64,000 nucleotides of DNA from Marimonas arenosa (GCF_030848945.1 NZ_JANHAX010000002.1:310001-374000); one strand, 5' to 3'. Positions 24,042 through 33,521 are shown, counted from the stretch's first letter. Notes: a model not told the origin generated them from the letters alone. Made by a program: numbers and translations.

Positions 24042-24080
24042 AAAACCCCCGCCCGGACCATCCCGGGCGGGGGTTTTCTT
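24042..24080 (+). terminator. Strong terminator after trcR
   Basis: A 15-base-pair stem (24042-24056 with 24063-24077) with a 6-base loop, rich in G-C, ends in a TTTTCTT run. Confidence 0.92.
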
Positions 24081-24137
24081 TTGCCGGGGGTGTCTTCCGC
24101 CACCATAGTGGCGGATGACGCGACAAGGATATGCCGC

Positions 24138-25352
24138 TTGGACAGGAACATCGCCCTCTATCCCTGGTTTCGTTTCTTCCAGAACTTGATGTTCTGGCAC
24201 GGCATCTGGTTTCTCTACTTTCAGCGCACGCTGTCGGCGGCGGACGCGATCCTGCTCTACGTGGTCTATGACATTGCCACCACCGCTCTCGAGGTCCCCT
24301 CCGGCTACCTGTCTGATCGCTGGGGACGCAAGATCGCGCTGGTCGCCTCGGCCGCATCCGGCCTGGTGGGGGCCTTTTTGCTGACCACCGGTAACAGTTT
24401 CATCGCTTTTGCCCTGGCCCAGGCGGCGCTCGGCGCGTCGATGGCGTTTACGTCGGGTACGGACAGCGCGCTGCTCTACGAATCGCTTGCCGCCGCGGCC
24501 CGGGCGGACGAGGTCGAGCGACAGGAGCTGCGCGCCTGGCGGTTCGGCTTCGTGGCCCCGGCTCTGGCGGCTGTGTTGGGCGGGGCGATGGCGCTCCATT
24601 CTTTTCTTCTGCCGTTCCTGTTCGGCGTGTTCGCCTATGGCGCGACGCTTTGGATCGCACTCGGTTTCCGCGAACCGGCCCATTCCGACAGACCTGTTCC
24701 GCAGGGGGCAGAACTCATGCGGCTCACCTCGCTCCGCGCCGCGCTGACCGAGCCGGTTCTGGTCTGGCTCTTCTGTCTCGGTCTGCTGATGTATGTCTTC
24801 AGCCACGTGCCTTACGTCTTCGGCCAGCCTTTCATTTTCGAAGCCCTGAAATCTGCCGGTCTCGAAACCGAGGCGCCTCTGGTCAGCGGTATGGTCAGCG
24901 CGGCGATGATGATCCTGTCGGTGATCGCGTCGCTGTTTGCACTGCGGCTGCGAGAACGGCTCGGCCTGCCCGCGATCCTGCTTTTGGCCTTCGCGATGCA
25001 GATCGGGGTGATTGCGGTCCTGGCGCTGACAGCCAGTACGCTCGCTATTGCCGTGCTGTTCCTGCGGATGGTGCCGGACTCGCTCTCGCGTCCTTTCATC
25101 CTGGCCCGCATCCAGCCGGTGCTGAGCGACGAGAGCCGGGCTACCTATCTGTCCCTGCGGAGCTTTGCCGCGCGGCTGGTCTTTTCGGCGTCGCTTTGGT
25201 TCGCCTCGCTCGGGGCTTCGGGCGAGGGCGAAATGGCCTATGACGAGCTGCGCGCCGTGCTCGGCGTGTATGTGCTGGCCGGGCTTATCGGGCTTGGCGC
25301 GCTGCTGCTGGCCGCCCAGCGGCTGCCGATCGAAGCCAATCCTCAAGCGTGA
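24138..25352 (+). CDS. MFS transporter
   Basis: The 404-residue membrane protein has about 12 hydrophobic segments and the MFS motif A between TM2 and TM3 (GYLSDRWGRK). The early segment EVPSGYLSDRWG is typical of a small family of multidrug or metabolite exporters. A TTG at 24138 preceded by AAGGAT at 24125-24130 is the likeliest start. An in-frame TTG at 24081 falls inside the trcR terminator and is rejected. A GTG at 24108 lacks a ribosome site. The substrate is unknown. Confidence 0.82.
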   Translation: MDRNIALYPWFRFFQNLMFWHGIWFLYFQRTLSAADAILLYVVYDIATTALEVPSGYLSDRWGRKIALVASAASGLVGAFLLTTGNSFIAFALAQAALGASMAFTSGTDSALLYESLAAAARADEVERQELRAWRFGFVAPALAAVLGGAMALHSFLLPFLFGVFAYGATLWIALGFREPAHSDRPVPQGAELMRLTSLRAALTEPVLVWLFCLGLLMYVFSHVPYVFGQPFIFEALKSAGLETEAPLVSGMVSAAMMILSVIASLFALRLRERLGLPAILLLAFAMQIGVIAVLALTASTLAIAVLFLRMVPDSLSRPFILARIQPVLSDESRATYLSLRSFAARLVFSASLWFASLGASGEGEMAYDELRAVLGVYVLAGLIGLGALLLAAQRLPIEANPQA

Positions 25353-25479
25353 TCGGTCTGTCGGACCATTCGTCCCAACCGGTCGGCCGGCGTCCGGCAC
25401 AGAGTCGTCCCGCCGCGGACTCGGCCGGGCCACTGAGTGGCATTGACCGCACGGCGCCTTTGCGGAAGACTGCGCCCTC

Positions 25480-25941
25480 ATGAGCACCGAGCCCCTTCCT
25501 GCCCTGCCCGACACACCCTTCTGGTGCGCCTATCAGGGCCGTTTCGCCGGCTTTCCCACCTGGCCGATGTTCGACCGATTCTGGCCGGTGCTTGCGGTCA
25601 GTGGCGGTGAGTGGTTCATCCTGGACCTCGACAGCGGCACGCTGCCCGAGGCTCCAGCCAGTGCCGAGGGGTTCGCAGCGCTGCTGGCCGAGGCGCAGGC
25701 GATGTATGAGCCGGCGCGATCGCGGTCGTTCGCCGGCGTAGTCTTCGCCGATGATGCCGCAAACCCCAGTTTCGTGAAGCTCTTCGATCCCTGGAAGATG
25801 GGCGCGAGCTGCGGCTCGTCCGGCGAACGCATCCTGCCGCGCTGGGTGCTGAGCCGGATGCGCCCCGATGCGCTACCGGTCACAGATGCCGAACCGCGGA
25901 CAGCGGCGGGGTTCTTTGCCCGCATCGCGGGGCGGGACTAG
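25480..25941 (+). CDS. Hypothetical protein
   Basis: The 153-residue soluble protein is rich in Trp, Phe and Pro (TPFWCAYQGRFAGFPTWPMF, FDRFWPVLAVSGGEWFILDL). No signal peptide, membrane segment or known motif is seen. Its stop overlaps by 4 bases the end of the convergent flavoprotein gene. Base and codon use match the neighbours, so I believe it is a real gene. I cannot assign a function. Confidence 0.65.
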   Translation: MSTEPLPALPDTPFWCAYQGRFAGFPTWPMFDRFWPVLAVSGGEWFILDLDSGTLPEAPASAEGFAALLAEAQAMYEPARSRSFAGVVFADDAANPSFVKLFDPWKMGASCGSSGERILPRWVLSRMRPDALPVTDAEPRTAAGFFARIAGRD

Positions 25942-27089
25942 CCGGTCACGAACGCCGCCGCATGCCGCCCGGCCCATCTGCCGGTGGCGAGACAGGCGGT
26001 GAGCAGATAGCCCCCTGTCGGGGCTTCCCAGTCGAGCATCTCGCCGCAGGCAAAAACGCCGGGTTGGCGGCGCAGCATCAGGCCGTCATCGAGCGCCTCG
26101 AACCGCAGGCCGCCGGCGGTGGAAATCGCTTCGTCCAGCGGACGCGGGCCCAGATGCGGCACCGGCAGCCCCTTGAGAAGCGGCGCGATATCGGTCGGCA
26201 GGGGGCGTGCGAACTCCATCACCAGCGCCTGTTTCACCGGGTCGAGCCGCAGCCCTTTACGCAGCCGGTTCGACAGACTCTCCTTCGGCGGGCGCGTGTT
26301 CAGGCGGGCGCGGATGCTGTCGACGGAGAGGTCGGGAAGCAGATCGAGCGTCAGCGGCGCACCGTCGCGCATCGCCCGTGAGACGGCATAGATACCGCCG
26401 CCCTCCAGGCCGCGGGACGAGAGGGTGAATTCCGCCCTGACCTCGGTCTCGCCGGCTTTCAGCACCACGTTTTTCACCGGTGCGCCGAAATGCCGGGCCA
26501 TGTGATCGGACCAATCGATCACGAAGCCCATATTGGCTGGCCGGAAAGAGGCAAGATCGCCCGGGGCAAACTGGCGCGTCCAGGCCCCGTCCGAGCCCAG
26601 CCGCGCCCAGCTTGCGCCGCCGCAGGCCAACAAGGTGACGCGGGGCGCCAGCGTGACCCGGCCATCGGGCGTGTCGACATTCCCGCCGCCCTGCCAGCGC
26701 CAGCGGGTCTTCAGCGTCACCCCCAGCCGGTCGAGCCGCCGCAGCCACGCTCTGAGCAGTGGCGACGCTTTCATAACGCGCGGAAACACCCGACCCGATG
26801 AGCCGGTGAAAACCACCTGCCCCAGGTCTTCGGCCCAGGCTTTCACGTCTTCTGGTCCGAACGCTTCGAGCATTGGCCGCAGCACCGTGGCCCGGTTGCC
26901 GTAGGCCGCAAGGAATGTCTCGAACGGTTCGTCCTTGGTCAGGTTCAGCCCCGATTTCCCGGCCATCAGCAACTTGCGTGCGGGGGAGGGTTTGGCCTCG
27001 GCGATGGTCACCGACAGCCCGGCGCGCGCCAGTTCCTCCGCCGCCATCAGCCCCGCCGGCCCGGCCCCGATGACCAACGCGTCGCTCAC
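25938..27089 (-). CDS. HI0933-like/TIGR03862 FAD-dependent flavoprotein
   Basis: The 383-residue protein starts with the dinucleotide-binding motif ALVIGAGPAGLMAAEELARAG and continues KPSPARKLLMAGKSGLNLTK, the signature of the HI0933/BaiN group. The C-terminus closes the FAD domain with GVFACGEMLDWEAPTGGYLL. Members are oxidoreductases of unknown substrate; some reduce bile-acid rings. Translation starts at a GTG overlapping the stop of the upstream MscS-type gene (GTGA at 27086-27089), so the two are translationally coupled. Confidence 0.9.
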   Translation of the reverse strand: MSDALVIGAGPAGLMAAEELARAGLSVTIAEAKPSPARKLLMAGKSGLNLTKDEPFETFLAAYGNRATVLRPMLEAFGPEDVKAWAEDLGQVVFTGSSGRVFPRVMKASPLLRAWLRRLDRLGVTLKTRWRWQGGGNVDTPDGRVTLAPRVTLLACGGASWARLGSDGAWTRQFAPGDLASFRPANMGFVIDWSDHMARHFGAPVKNVVLKAGETEVRAEFTLSSRGLEGGGIYAVSRAMRDGAPLTLDLLPDLSVDSIRARLNTRPPKESLSNRLRKGLRLDPVKQALVMEFARPLPTDIAPLLKGLPVPHLGPRPLDEAISTAGGLRFEALDDGLMLRRQPGVFACGEMLDWEAPTGGYLLTACLATGRWAGRHAAAFVTG

Positions 27090-28417
27090 GCCTCGTCGGA
27101 GTCCGCCGACCGCATCTCGATCACCCGGCGCGGATAGGGGATTTCGATGTCATGTGCCATCAGCGCGTTCCACACCGCGAACAGCACCCGCGGCGTGAAC
27201 TTGTTGCGGCCGTCATCGATACCGTTGACCCAGAATTCCACCGCGAAATCGACTCCCGACTCGCCGAACCCCCGGAGTTCGCAATCGGGGTCGCGTTCAC
27301 CGTCTTTACCGCCGGCGAGCACGAAGTCGAGATCGCCCACGGCCTTTTCGATGATCCCCGGCACCTTGTTGATATCGGTGTCGTAGCTGACCGAGAACGA
27401 CGCCTCGTAGCGGTTGGCCGAGCCGCTGTCGGAATAGTTAACCACCCGGGTGGTGATGAAATGCTCGTTCGGCACCACGATCCAGCGGCCGTCATAGGTC
27501 TCAAGAATCGTCGCTCGTGCCGTCATCTTGACGATGGTGCCGGCCTCGCCGCCGTCGAGTTCGACATAGTCGCCGACCGTCGCCTGGCCTTCGAGCAGCA
27601 GGATCACTCCCGAGATGAAATTCGAGGCGATCTGCTGCAACCCGAAGCCGATGCCGACGCCGATGGCGCCGCCCAGCACCGCCAGAGAAGTCAGCGAAAT
27701 GCCCATGATGTTCATCAGGAGCAGGAAGGCGGCACCGAAAATCGCCACCTCTGCGGCCTTCTGGGCCAGCGTGCGCGTGGCCGGCGGCATTTCCTCCTGG
27801 CTCTGGATGAAGGCGGTGGACTGATTGTTCGACCAGCGGCCCAGCCAGAACAGGACCGCGCCGGCGATGACACCGCGGACCAGCGCCATGACCGAAAACG
27901 AGATGTTGCCGAGCCGGATGACGGTTTCGCTGAGCTTCGTGGTGAGGTCGTCGAGCAGCCCCACGGCATAGATCGCCATCACCGGAACCAGCACGTAGCG
28001 CCCCAGCAGCTTCAGGAACGGATCGCGGATGATCTCTTTGACCAGGATGCGGGCGGCGAGGAACAGGAAAAGGCGCTTGCCGAACGCGATAACCGCGCCC
28101 GACCCGAACAGCGAGCGGGTGACGCTTTCGCCGATGCCGGTGAAGACATAGGCCAGCAATGGCAGCACCAGCGGCACGAACAGCAGCACGAAGCGCCTGG
28201 CGGTGGCGATCAAGCTTTCCTGCCCCTCTGGAGGCGTCAGCAGTTTGGTCAAGACCGGCCGCAGACGGCGGCTGACCAGAAGGGCGGCGAGATAGGCAAC
28301 GAGCAGCAGGCCGAATTGCGACCAGGCCGCGGGGGACATCAGCCAGGTCCTGGCAATGTCCCAGCCTTGTTGCGCATAGTCCAGCGCCTGGGTCACGATT
28401 TCCGGTTGGCCTTCCAT
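27086..28417 (-). CDS. Small-conductance mechanosensitive channel (MscS family)
   Basis: The 443-residue membrane protein has about six hydrophobic segments before the conserved MscS pore helix and beta domain (LAVLGGAIGVGIGFGLQQIA, NFISGVILLLEGQATVGDYV). The cytoplasmic part includes RWIVVPNEHFITTRVVNYS. The pore segment with alternating Gly and Ala and the GFGLQ motif are clear. It is larger than E. coli MscS and belongs to the medium-size class with extra N-terminal helices. It is the first gene of a two-gene unit. Together with MscL it gives the window two tension-gated valves. Confidence 0.93.
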   Translation of the reverse strand: MEGQPEIVTQALDYAQQGWDIARTWLMSPAAWSQFGLLLVAYLAALLVSRRLRPVLTKLLTPPEGQESLIATARRFVLLFVPLVLPLLAYVFTGIGESVTRSLFGSGAVIAFGKRLFLFLAARILVKEIIRDPFLKLLGRYVLVPVMAIYAVGLLDDLTTKLSETVIRLGNISFSVMALVRGVIAGAVLFWLGRWSNNQSTAFIQSQEEMPPATRTLAQKAAEVAIFGAAFLLLMNIMGISLTSLAVLGGAIGVGIGFGLQQIASNFISGVILLLEGQATVGDYVELDGGEAGTIVKMTARATILETYDGRWIVVPNEHFITTRVVNYSDSGSANRYEASFSVSYDTDINKVPGIIEKAVGDLDFVLAGGKDGERDPDCELRGFGESGVDFAVEFWVNGIDDGRNKFTPRVLFAVWNALMAHDIEIPYPRRVIEMRSADSDEA

Positions 28418-28487
28418 ATTCCGTCCTCACTCGTAAAATTGCGACCATGAATTGCCGATTGACAGGCCAAGGACAAGGGGGCGCGGT

Positions 28488-28787
28488 GTGACAGGCGACC
28501 CGATCTGCCCATTGTGCGACCGCCCGATCCCCGAGGGCGTGCCGCAAAGCCGGCACCACCTGGTGCCGCGGCTCAGGGGCGGCAAGGGTCGCGAAACAGT
28601 GCTGCTGCACCAGATCTGCCACAATGAGATCCATGCCAGCCTGAGCGAGACCGACCTGGCGCGGGCCTATTGCACAATCGAGGCGCTGCGCGCTCACCCA
28701 AGACTGGCAAAGTTCATTGCCTGGGTGGGCAAACGCCCTGCGGACTTCCGCTCGAAAGTGCCAGGCAAGCGGCGTGGCCGGCGGTAG
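28488..28787 (+). CDS. Small HNH-motif protein
   Basis: The 99-residue protein has a zinc-knuckle CPLCDRPI followed by SRHHLVPRLRGGKGRET and HQICHNEIHA, which is the HNH nuclease core (His-His and Asn-His pairs with two Cys pairs). It could act as a nicking or restriction-type nuclease, but it has no recognisable partner gene. The likely start is GTG at 28488, after AAGGGGG; a TTG at 28452 is the alternative. It stands between the divergent MscS gene and an intergenic repeat. Confidence 0.8.
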   Translation: MTGDPICPLCDRPIPEGVPQSRHHLVPRLRGGKGRETVLLHQICHNEIHASLSETDLARAYCTIEALRAHPRLAKFIAWVGKRPADFRSKVPGKRRGRR

Positions 28788-28871
28788 ACGGTGCCGAGTG
28801 TACGGGAATGGATGTCAGTTCCTGGCCTGAAGGGGACGTTCCCTGTTCGGATCGCGCCGCGATCCGACCGA

Positions 28872-28993
28872 GGCGGGGGAGGCGCTGCCTCCCCCGCACC
28901 CCCTCCGGGATATTTCAGGTCAGATGAAGGAAAACACGCTTGTCTTCCTCTTTCTTCAAATATCCCGGGGGGTCTGGGGGGCTGGCCCCCCAG
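28872..28993. repeat. Intergenic hairpin repeat (REP-like)
   Basis: This part of the 283-base gap 28788-29070 holds three nested inverted repeats. GGGGGAGG (28875-28882) and CCTCCCCC (28888-28895) form one hairpin. A second, longer-range pair links the CCGGGATATTT region at 28905-28915 to AAATATCCCGG at 28958-28968. CTGGGGGG (28974-28981) and CCCCCCAG (28986-28993) form the third. Rhodobacterales genomes carry similar elements between genes. It may also act as terminator for the HNH gene. Confidence 0.75.
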
Positions 28994-29070
28994 TCGGTCG
29001 GAGTCGCGAAGCCAATTCGAAACCAATGACCCTTCCAGGCCACTAACGGACGTCCTGGGACCATCCCTGA

Positions 29071-30270
29071 TCAATGCGTCTCGCGCTGCCCAGTCAGCCA
29101 GTGGTCGAGCCGCCACATCCCCCAGGCCAGCGGGATCGCCGCCAGCCCGCCCACGACGTAGGCCAGAGGTTCGTCGCCGAAGCTTTCGAACAACTGGGTA
29201 TAGGCATGGATCGCGGCGAAGGTCAGTGCGGTGTTGAACAGACCGCGATGCGCCCGCCAGGCGGAATAGGCGATCATGCCGGCCAGGGCCACGGCCCAGA
29301 AGACCGAATAGACTCCTTCCGGAATGTAGAGTGCGGTTTCGCGGAAGGCATCTAGCGCCTCGCCCCAACGGCTCCAGCGGTCCTCGCCGGTGAAATCGCT
29401 GCGTTGCGGTCCCCACATGGTCTCGCCGACGTAATCTCCCCACAGCGAGCCGACCAGCGCGCAGAGATTGGCAACAACGAAGGCAAGGATGGCAAGGATA
29501 CGGGCGTGGCGGGCCAGCCTCTCGGGCCGGTGGCGCACGATCAGCAGGGTGACGATCATCAACGCCGCCATTTGCATGATCGAAAGCGTCGGCTCAGGCG
29601 AATAGAAGACATAGGCGGCGTGGAAATAGGCGGTGCCGGTATCGAGCGCCTGTGCGAATGGTGCGATGGCCAGCGCCGTGACCAGCCGCACGTCAATGAA
29701 CCAACCCAGCAGGGCGAGTGCCGCGGCGGCATAGAGGTAGAACAGCGCCTTGACCGAGCCGGTCAGCCCGATCTGATCCAGCCAGAGGCCGAGTCCGGCA
29801 AGGTGAAAGGCGAACGCCATCAGAAGGATCGCGCCGGTGACGAAAGCTGCTGACTGGCGGGACTTGAGGAAGGCGGCGGTGAACAGCCCGAGCAGTACCA
29901 GCCCGCCCAGCGTCATCACCGGGCCGGCGGCGTCTTCGAATTTTTCCAGAAGCTCGACCGTGGCGCCGCCGATCAGCATGCCTGCGCCAATCAGCGAGGC
30001 AGCATTGCCGAACATCCGGTAGAGCATGCCGCCGCGGAACAGGATCGCCATGCCTGCGGCCAGCATGACCAGTCCGAAGACCGCTACGGTCAGCGCGTCG
30101 GCCAGCCAGAAAATAAGCCCCAGCGTGGCGGCGAGGATGCCGAAGGTGAGAAACGTATTGATCGCCAGCGTCATCATCGCCTGACGCCCCCGAGCCCGGA
30201 TCTCGCAGGCCTGGTCTTGGGTGATCACCCCGTCGGCGACAAGGGTTTCAGTATCGGCGACGACATGCAT
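29071..30270 (-). CDS. Multi-pass membrane protein (DUF2157-like)
   Basis: The 399-residue protein has a short cytosolic head (DTETLVADGVITQDQACEIR, reminiscent of DUF2157) followed by about ten hydrophobic segments. It has no recognisable transport or enzymatic motif. The start at 30270 has a perfect AGGAGG. It lies about 113 bases downstream of the crotonase/SDR pair on the same strand. Function unknown; DUF2157 proteins are predicted integral membrane proteins. Confidence 0.75.
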   Translation of the reverse strand: MHVVADTETLVADGVITQDQACEIRARGRQAMMTLAINTFLTFGILAATLGLIFWLADALTVAVFGLVMLAAGMAILFRGGMLYRMFGNAASLIGAGMLIGGATVELLEKFEDAAGPVMTLGGLVLLGLFTAAFLKSRQSAAFVTGAILLMAFAFHLAGLGLWLDQIGLTGSVKALFYLYAAAALALLGWFIDVRLVTALAIAPFAQALDTGTAYFHAAYVFYSPEPTLSIMQMAALMIVTLLIVRHRPERLARHARILAILAFVVANLCALVGSLWGDYVGETMWGPQRSDFTGEDRWSRWGEALDAFRETALYIPEGVYSVFWAVALAGMIAYSAWRAHRGLFNTALTFAAIHAYTQLFESFGDEPLAYVVGGLAAIPLAWGMWRLDHWLTGQRETH

Positions 30271-30383
30271 GGGCAGGTCCTCCTGCGGGCAGCGTAGCAC
30301 GAAATGGTCGAGACGGGGGAAGCCTCGTCTCAGGGGCAGTGGAGAGGGTGATGCAATGACCTTGGGTGCGGTGGAAAAGTGCC

Positions 30384-30998
30384 TTATCCTCCCTGGCACA
30401 GGGTCTTGATCGCTGTTGCGATCGCGGGCCTGGCCGCCAGCGTGTCGGTGGCGATGGTGCGGGCGACGTCCAGCACATCCTGCGGTTCGGCGATCCGGTC
30501 GATCAGCCCCATCTGCAACGCCTCCGGCGCCGCGATTTTCTGTCCGCCCATCAGGATCAGCTTGGTCCGCGCCGGGCCGATCAGCCGTTCCATGCGGCCG
30601 GGGTCCGAGGGCTGCGGCAGGAAGCCCAGCTTCATCACCGGATAGAAGAACTTGGCCCCGGGCACCGCGATCCTGAGATCACAGGCCAGAACCATGCCCA
30701 TCGCGCCCCCCGCCAGCGTGCCGTTCAGGGCGGCAATCGACAGTCCCGGCAGCGCCGCGATGGCGCCCGACAGCCGTTCCCAGAGCGGCGATGTCGCCAG
30801 CCCCGCGCGGGCTTCGTCGAGATCGGCCCCGGCCGAGAACACCTTGCCCCGCCCGGTCAGGATCAGCACCCGTGCTTCTTGCGCTGCCTCGGCGATCTCT
30901 GCCAACTCCTCCAGCATCGCGCCGGTCAGCGAATTGGCCTTGTCGGGCCGGTTCAGTGTGACGGTCCACAGCCCGCCGTCCTTGTCGAGTTCGATCAT
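30384..30998 (-). CDS. Enoyl-CoA hydratase/isomerase (crotonase) family protein
   Basis: The 204-residue protein has the crotonase fold: TVTLNRPDKANSLTGAML, GRGKVFSAGADLDEA (oxyanion-hole region) and LAGGAMGMVLACDLRIA. It is short for the family (about 255-260), ending soon after the third core helix, so part of the C-terminal trimerisation helices is missing or reduced. The start overlaps the stop of the preceding SDR gene by 4 bases (30995-30998). Together they may act on an acyl-CoA; substrate unknown. Confidence 0.85.
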   Translation of the reverse strand: MIELDKDGGLWTVTLNRPDKANSLTGAMLEELAEIAEAAQEARVLILTGRGKVFSAGADLDEARAGLATSPLWERLSGAIAALPGLSIAALNGTLAGGAMGMVLACDLRIAVPGAKFFYPVMKLGFLPQPSDPGRMERLIGPARTKLILMGGQKIAAPEALQMGLIDRIAEPQDVLDVARTIATDTLAARPAIATAIKTLCQGG

Positions 30999-31747
30999 GC
31001 CACGCCGATCCGCTTGCGGATCGCCTCGTCGCGCAGGGATATTTCTTCGCCGAGGAAGGCGTCGGCATCCGCCGAACACATCCAGGCCAGGCATTTCGCC
31101 GGCCATTCGGGCGGGATATGGTCCTCCCAGCCGAGCTGGCTCACCGGGTTGACGCCGCTGGCCTTGATCTCGCGCTGCATCTGGGTGGCTACGGTGCCGG
31201 GCGACAGGCCCATTGCCCGAAGCCCCCAGTCGGCGCCCTCCTTGTGAGCGCATTTGGTGAGCATCGCCGCGCCGGCCTTGGAGGTGCAGTAATGGCTCCA
31301 GCCTTCCAGCGCGTTGTGGGCCGCTCCCGACGAGATGGTGATGATCGTGCCGCCGCCTGATGCCCGCATCACCGGCATCGCCGCACGCATGCCGTAATAG
31401 ACACCCTTGAGGTTGATGTCGATGACATGTCCCCAGTTGTCGGGGTCCGACTCGGCCAAGTGTGAAATCGGCTCGATGACCCCAGCATTGCCGATCAGGA
31501 TATCGAGCCGCCCAAACGCGTTTAGGCACAGATCGACCGCTGCCTGAACGTCGGCATACCGGCTGACGTCGCAAGCCACGTGCCGGGCCGCCGGGCCGAT
31601 TTCACCGGCAATGCGGGCGATCTCGCCGGTCTCGCGGGCCGCCAGAACGACATTGGCACCGCGGGCTGCAAAATCGCGCGCCGCCGCCTCGCCGATGCCG
31701 CGGCTTGCCCCGGTGATCAATGCGCATTTTCCTGTCAGATCAGTCAT
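30995..31747 (-). CDS. Short-chain dehydrogenase/reductase
   Basis: The 250-residue NAD(P)-dependent enzyme has the classical SDR marks: cofactor motif TGASRGIGEA, structural NAG in IGNAGVIEP, catalytic Ser in ISSGAAHN and the YxxxK motif YCTSK. The start at 31747 follows an AGGAGAG site. It is the first gene of a translationally coupled pair with the crotonase gene, which suggests sequential steps on one substrate. Homologues reduce 3-keto groups. The substrate is not decidable. Confidence 0.9.
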   Translation of the reverse strand: MTDLTGKCALITGASRGIGEAAARDFAARGANVVLAARETGEIARIAGEIGPAARHVACDVSRYADVQAAVDLCLNAFGRLDILIGNAGVIEPISHLAESDPDNWGHVIDINLKGVYYGMRAAMPVMRASGGGTIITISSGAAHNALEGWSHYCTSKAGAAMLTKCAHKEGADWGLRAMGLSPGTVATQMQREIKASGVNPVSQLGWEDHIPPEWPAKCLAWMCSADADAFLGEEISLRDEAIRKRIGVA

Positions 31748-31878
31748 TCTCGCCTCTCCTGTCCAGTTCCCAACTTGGTAAACCGACCTTCGGGCGCGGT
31801 CCAGTCGCAAGCGCTCTTGATTCTCTTGACGCGAGCGCAGAGACTGACCGCAGAATTTTTGGCTGGAAGGACAACCAC

Positions 31879-33405
31879 ATGTCGAAATGGATGAAATTGA
31901 GCGGTTCGACCGCGATTTGTGCTTTGATGACCGGGTCGGCCGCATTTGCCGATGTCACCGCCCAGGATGTCTGGGGCGACTGGAAATCTTACATGCAGGG
32001 TTTCGGCTATGAGCTGATCGCTACGGAGGCGACCTCGGGCGGCACCCTGACGGTGAGTGATATCACCATGGGCATGACCCTGCCCGAGGGCGCGGGCGCC
32101 ATGAAGATGACCATTGGCGAATTGAGCTTCACCAACAATGGCGACGGTACAGTAACCGTGACCATGCCGGCCTCGCAGGAGATGAAGATCAACGTTGCGC
32201 CGGCGGATGACTTGCCGGCTGATGTCACGCTGGATTATACCAATGACGGGTTCAAGATGCTGGTCTCGGGCAGCGTCAACGACATGACCTACAGCTATTC
32301 CGCAGCATCTATCGGTGTGAACCTGAAAGAGGTCGTCGTGGAAGGGACCGCCGTTCCGATCGGCGCAGCCCAGGTCGCGGTGCGCGATATCAATGGCCGA
32401 TCGACTGTGAAAACCGGCAACCTGCGCGAAATCATGCAGTCGATGAAAGCCGGGGCGATCACCTACAACATCGACTTCGCCAACCCCGAAAACGCAGGCG
32501 AATTTGCCAAGGTCAACGGCACGCTCGGCCTTCTGTCTTTCGATGGGACCGTGAACATGCCGTTGGGCGAATTCGACGCAGCCAACATGGGGGAGATGCT
32601 GAATGCCGGCTTCGCGGTGGACGGTACATATGGCTACACCGGCGGCAACATGAACTTCCATTTCGCCGATGACGGCGAAACCGTTCAGGGCTCGTCGAGT
32701 TCGGAATCGGGAAGCTTTTCCGTCGGCATGTCGCGTGACATGCTGAAATACATCGTCGGCGCCAAGGGCCAGAAGGTGAACTTCATGGGCAGTGAAGTGC
32801 CCTTCCCGATCGATTTTTCCTTTGGCGAAGTGCTGTTCAAGATGGTGATGCCGGTGTCGAAAACCGACGAGGCGCAGGATTTCGCGCTGGGCATAACGCT
32901 CGGCGATTTCGTCACTTCGGACATGATCTGGGGCATGATCGACCCGGCCGGGCAACTGCCGCGTGATCCCGCCACCGTGGCCTTCGATCTCAGCGGCAAG
33001 GTCAAGCTTGCCTTCGACATGATGGACCCGGAACAGATGGCCGCCGTCGAAAGCGGTCAAATGGGCATGCCCGGCGAGGTCGAGTCGCTGGCGCTCAACA
33101 ATCTCGAAGTGACCGCCGCGGGCGCCTCGCTGACCGGCAAGGGCGGTTTCGACCTCGACTTCCCGACCGTGATGATGAGCCAGGGGCAAGAGGGTATCGA
33201 CGGCGCCCTCGACCTGCGGCTTTCCGGCGCCAACGGGCTGATGGGTAAGCTGGTCGAAATGGGCCTGCTGCCGCAGGAGCAGGTCATGTCTGCGCAGATG
33301 ATGATGGGCATGTTCGCCGTTCCCGCTGGTGAAGACGTCTATACCTCGAAAATCGAGATGAAGGCGGACGGCCAGGTTCTCGCTAATGGCCAGCGGCTGA
33401 AATAA
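31879..33405 (+). CDS. DUF2125 exported protein (copy 1)
   Basis: The 508-residue protein has a signal peptide (KLSGSTAICALMTGSAAFA) and a long beta-rich body typical of alphaproteobacterial DUF2125. Repeated strands such as GTVTVTMPASQEMKINVAP and LTGKGGFDLDFPTVMMSQGQ mark it. It is followed by a terminator hairpin and then by a homologue of nearly the same length. Both end in a matching VxANGxRLK. The role is unknown, perhaps lipid or envelope scaffolding. The start follows GGAAGGA at 31865-31871. Confidence 0.85.
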   Translation: MSKWMKLSGSTAICALMTGSAAFADVTAQDVWGDWKSYMQGFGYELIATEATSGGTLTVSDITMGMTLPEGAGAMKMTIGELSFTNNGDGTVTVTMPASQEMKINVAPADDLPADVTLDYTNDGFKMLVSGSVNDMTYSYSAASIGVNLKEVVVEGTAVPIGAAQVAVRDINGRSTVKTGNLREIMQSMKAGAITYNIDFANPENAGEFAKVNGTLGLLSFDGTVNMPLGEFDAANMGEMLNAGFAVDGTYGYTGGNMNFHFADDGETVQGSSSSESGSFSVGMSRDMLKYIVGAKGQKVNFMGSEVPFPIDFSFGEVLFKMVMPVSKTDEAQDFALGITLGDFVTSDMIWGMIDPAGQLPRDPATVAFDLSGKVKLAFDMMDPEQMAAVESGQMGMPGEVESLALNNLEVTAAGASLTGKGGFDLDFPTVMMSQGQEGIDGALDLRLSGANGLMGKLVEMGLLPQEQVMSAQMMMGMFAVPAGEDVYTSKIEMKADGQVLANGQRLK

Positions 33406-33432
33406 ACCCTCTCGGCCAAAGCATTTCGGACA

Positions 33433-33460
33433 GGGCCGCGGCGGATGCCGCGGCCCCTTT
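33433..33460 (+). terminator. Terminator between the two DUF2125 genes
   Basis: GGGCCGCGGC (33433-33442) pairs with GCCGCGGCCC (33447-33456) around a GGAT loop, then CTTT. It separates the two paralogs into units with their own signals. Confidence 0.7.
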
Positions 33461-33521
33461 CGCTTTGACCGGCTGTCGCCTAGGCTGGCCCGGTCTGCTG
33501 GTCGATTGCGAGACTGCCCCG

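Noticed and set aside
27152..28450. Long plus-strand open frame opposite the MscS gene
   Set aside because: It lies exactly over the MscS gene and contains no conserved motif.
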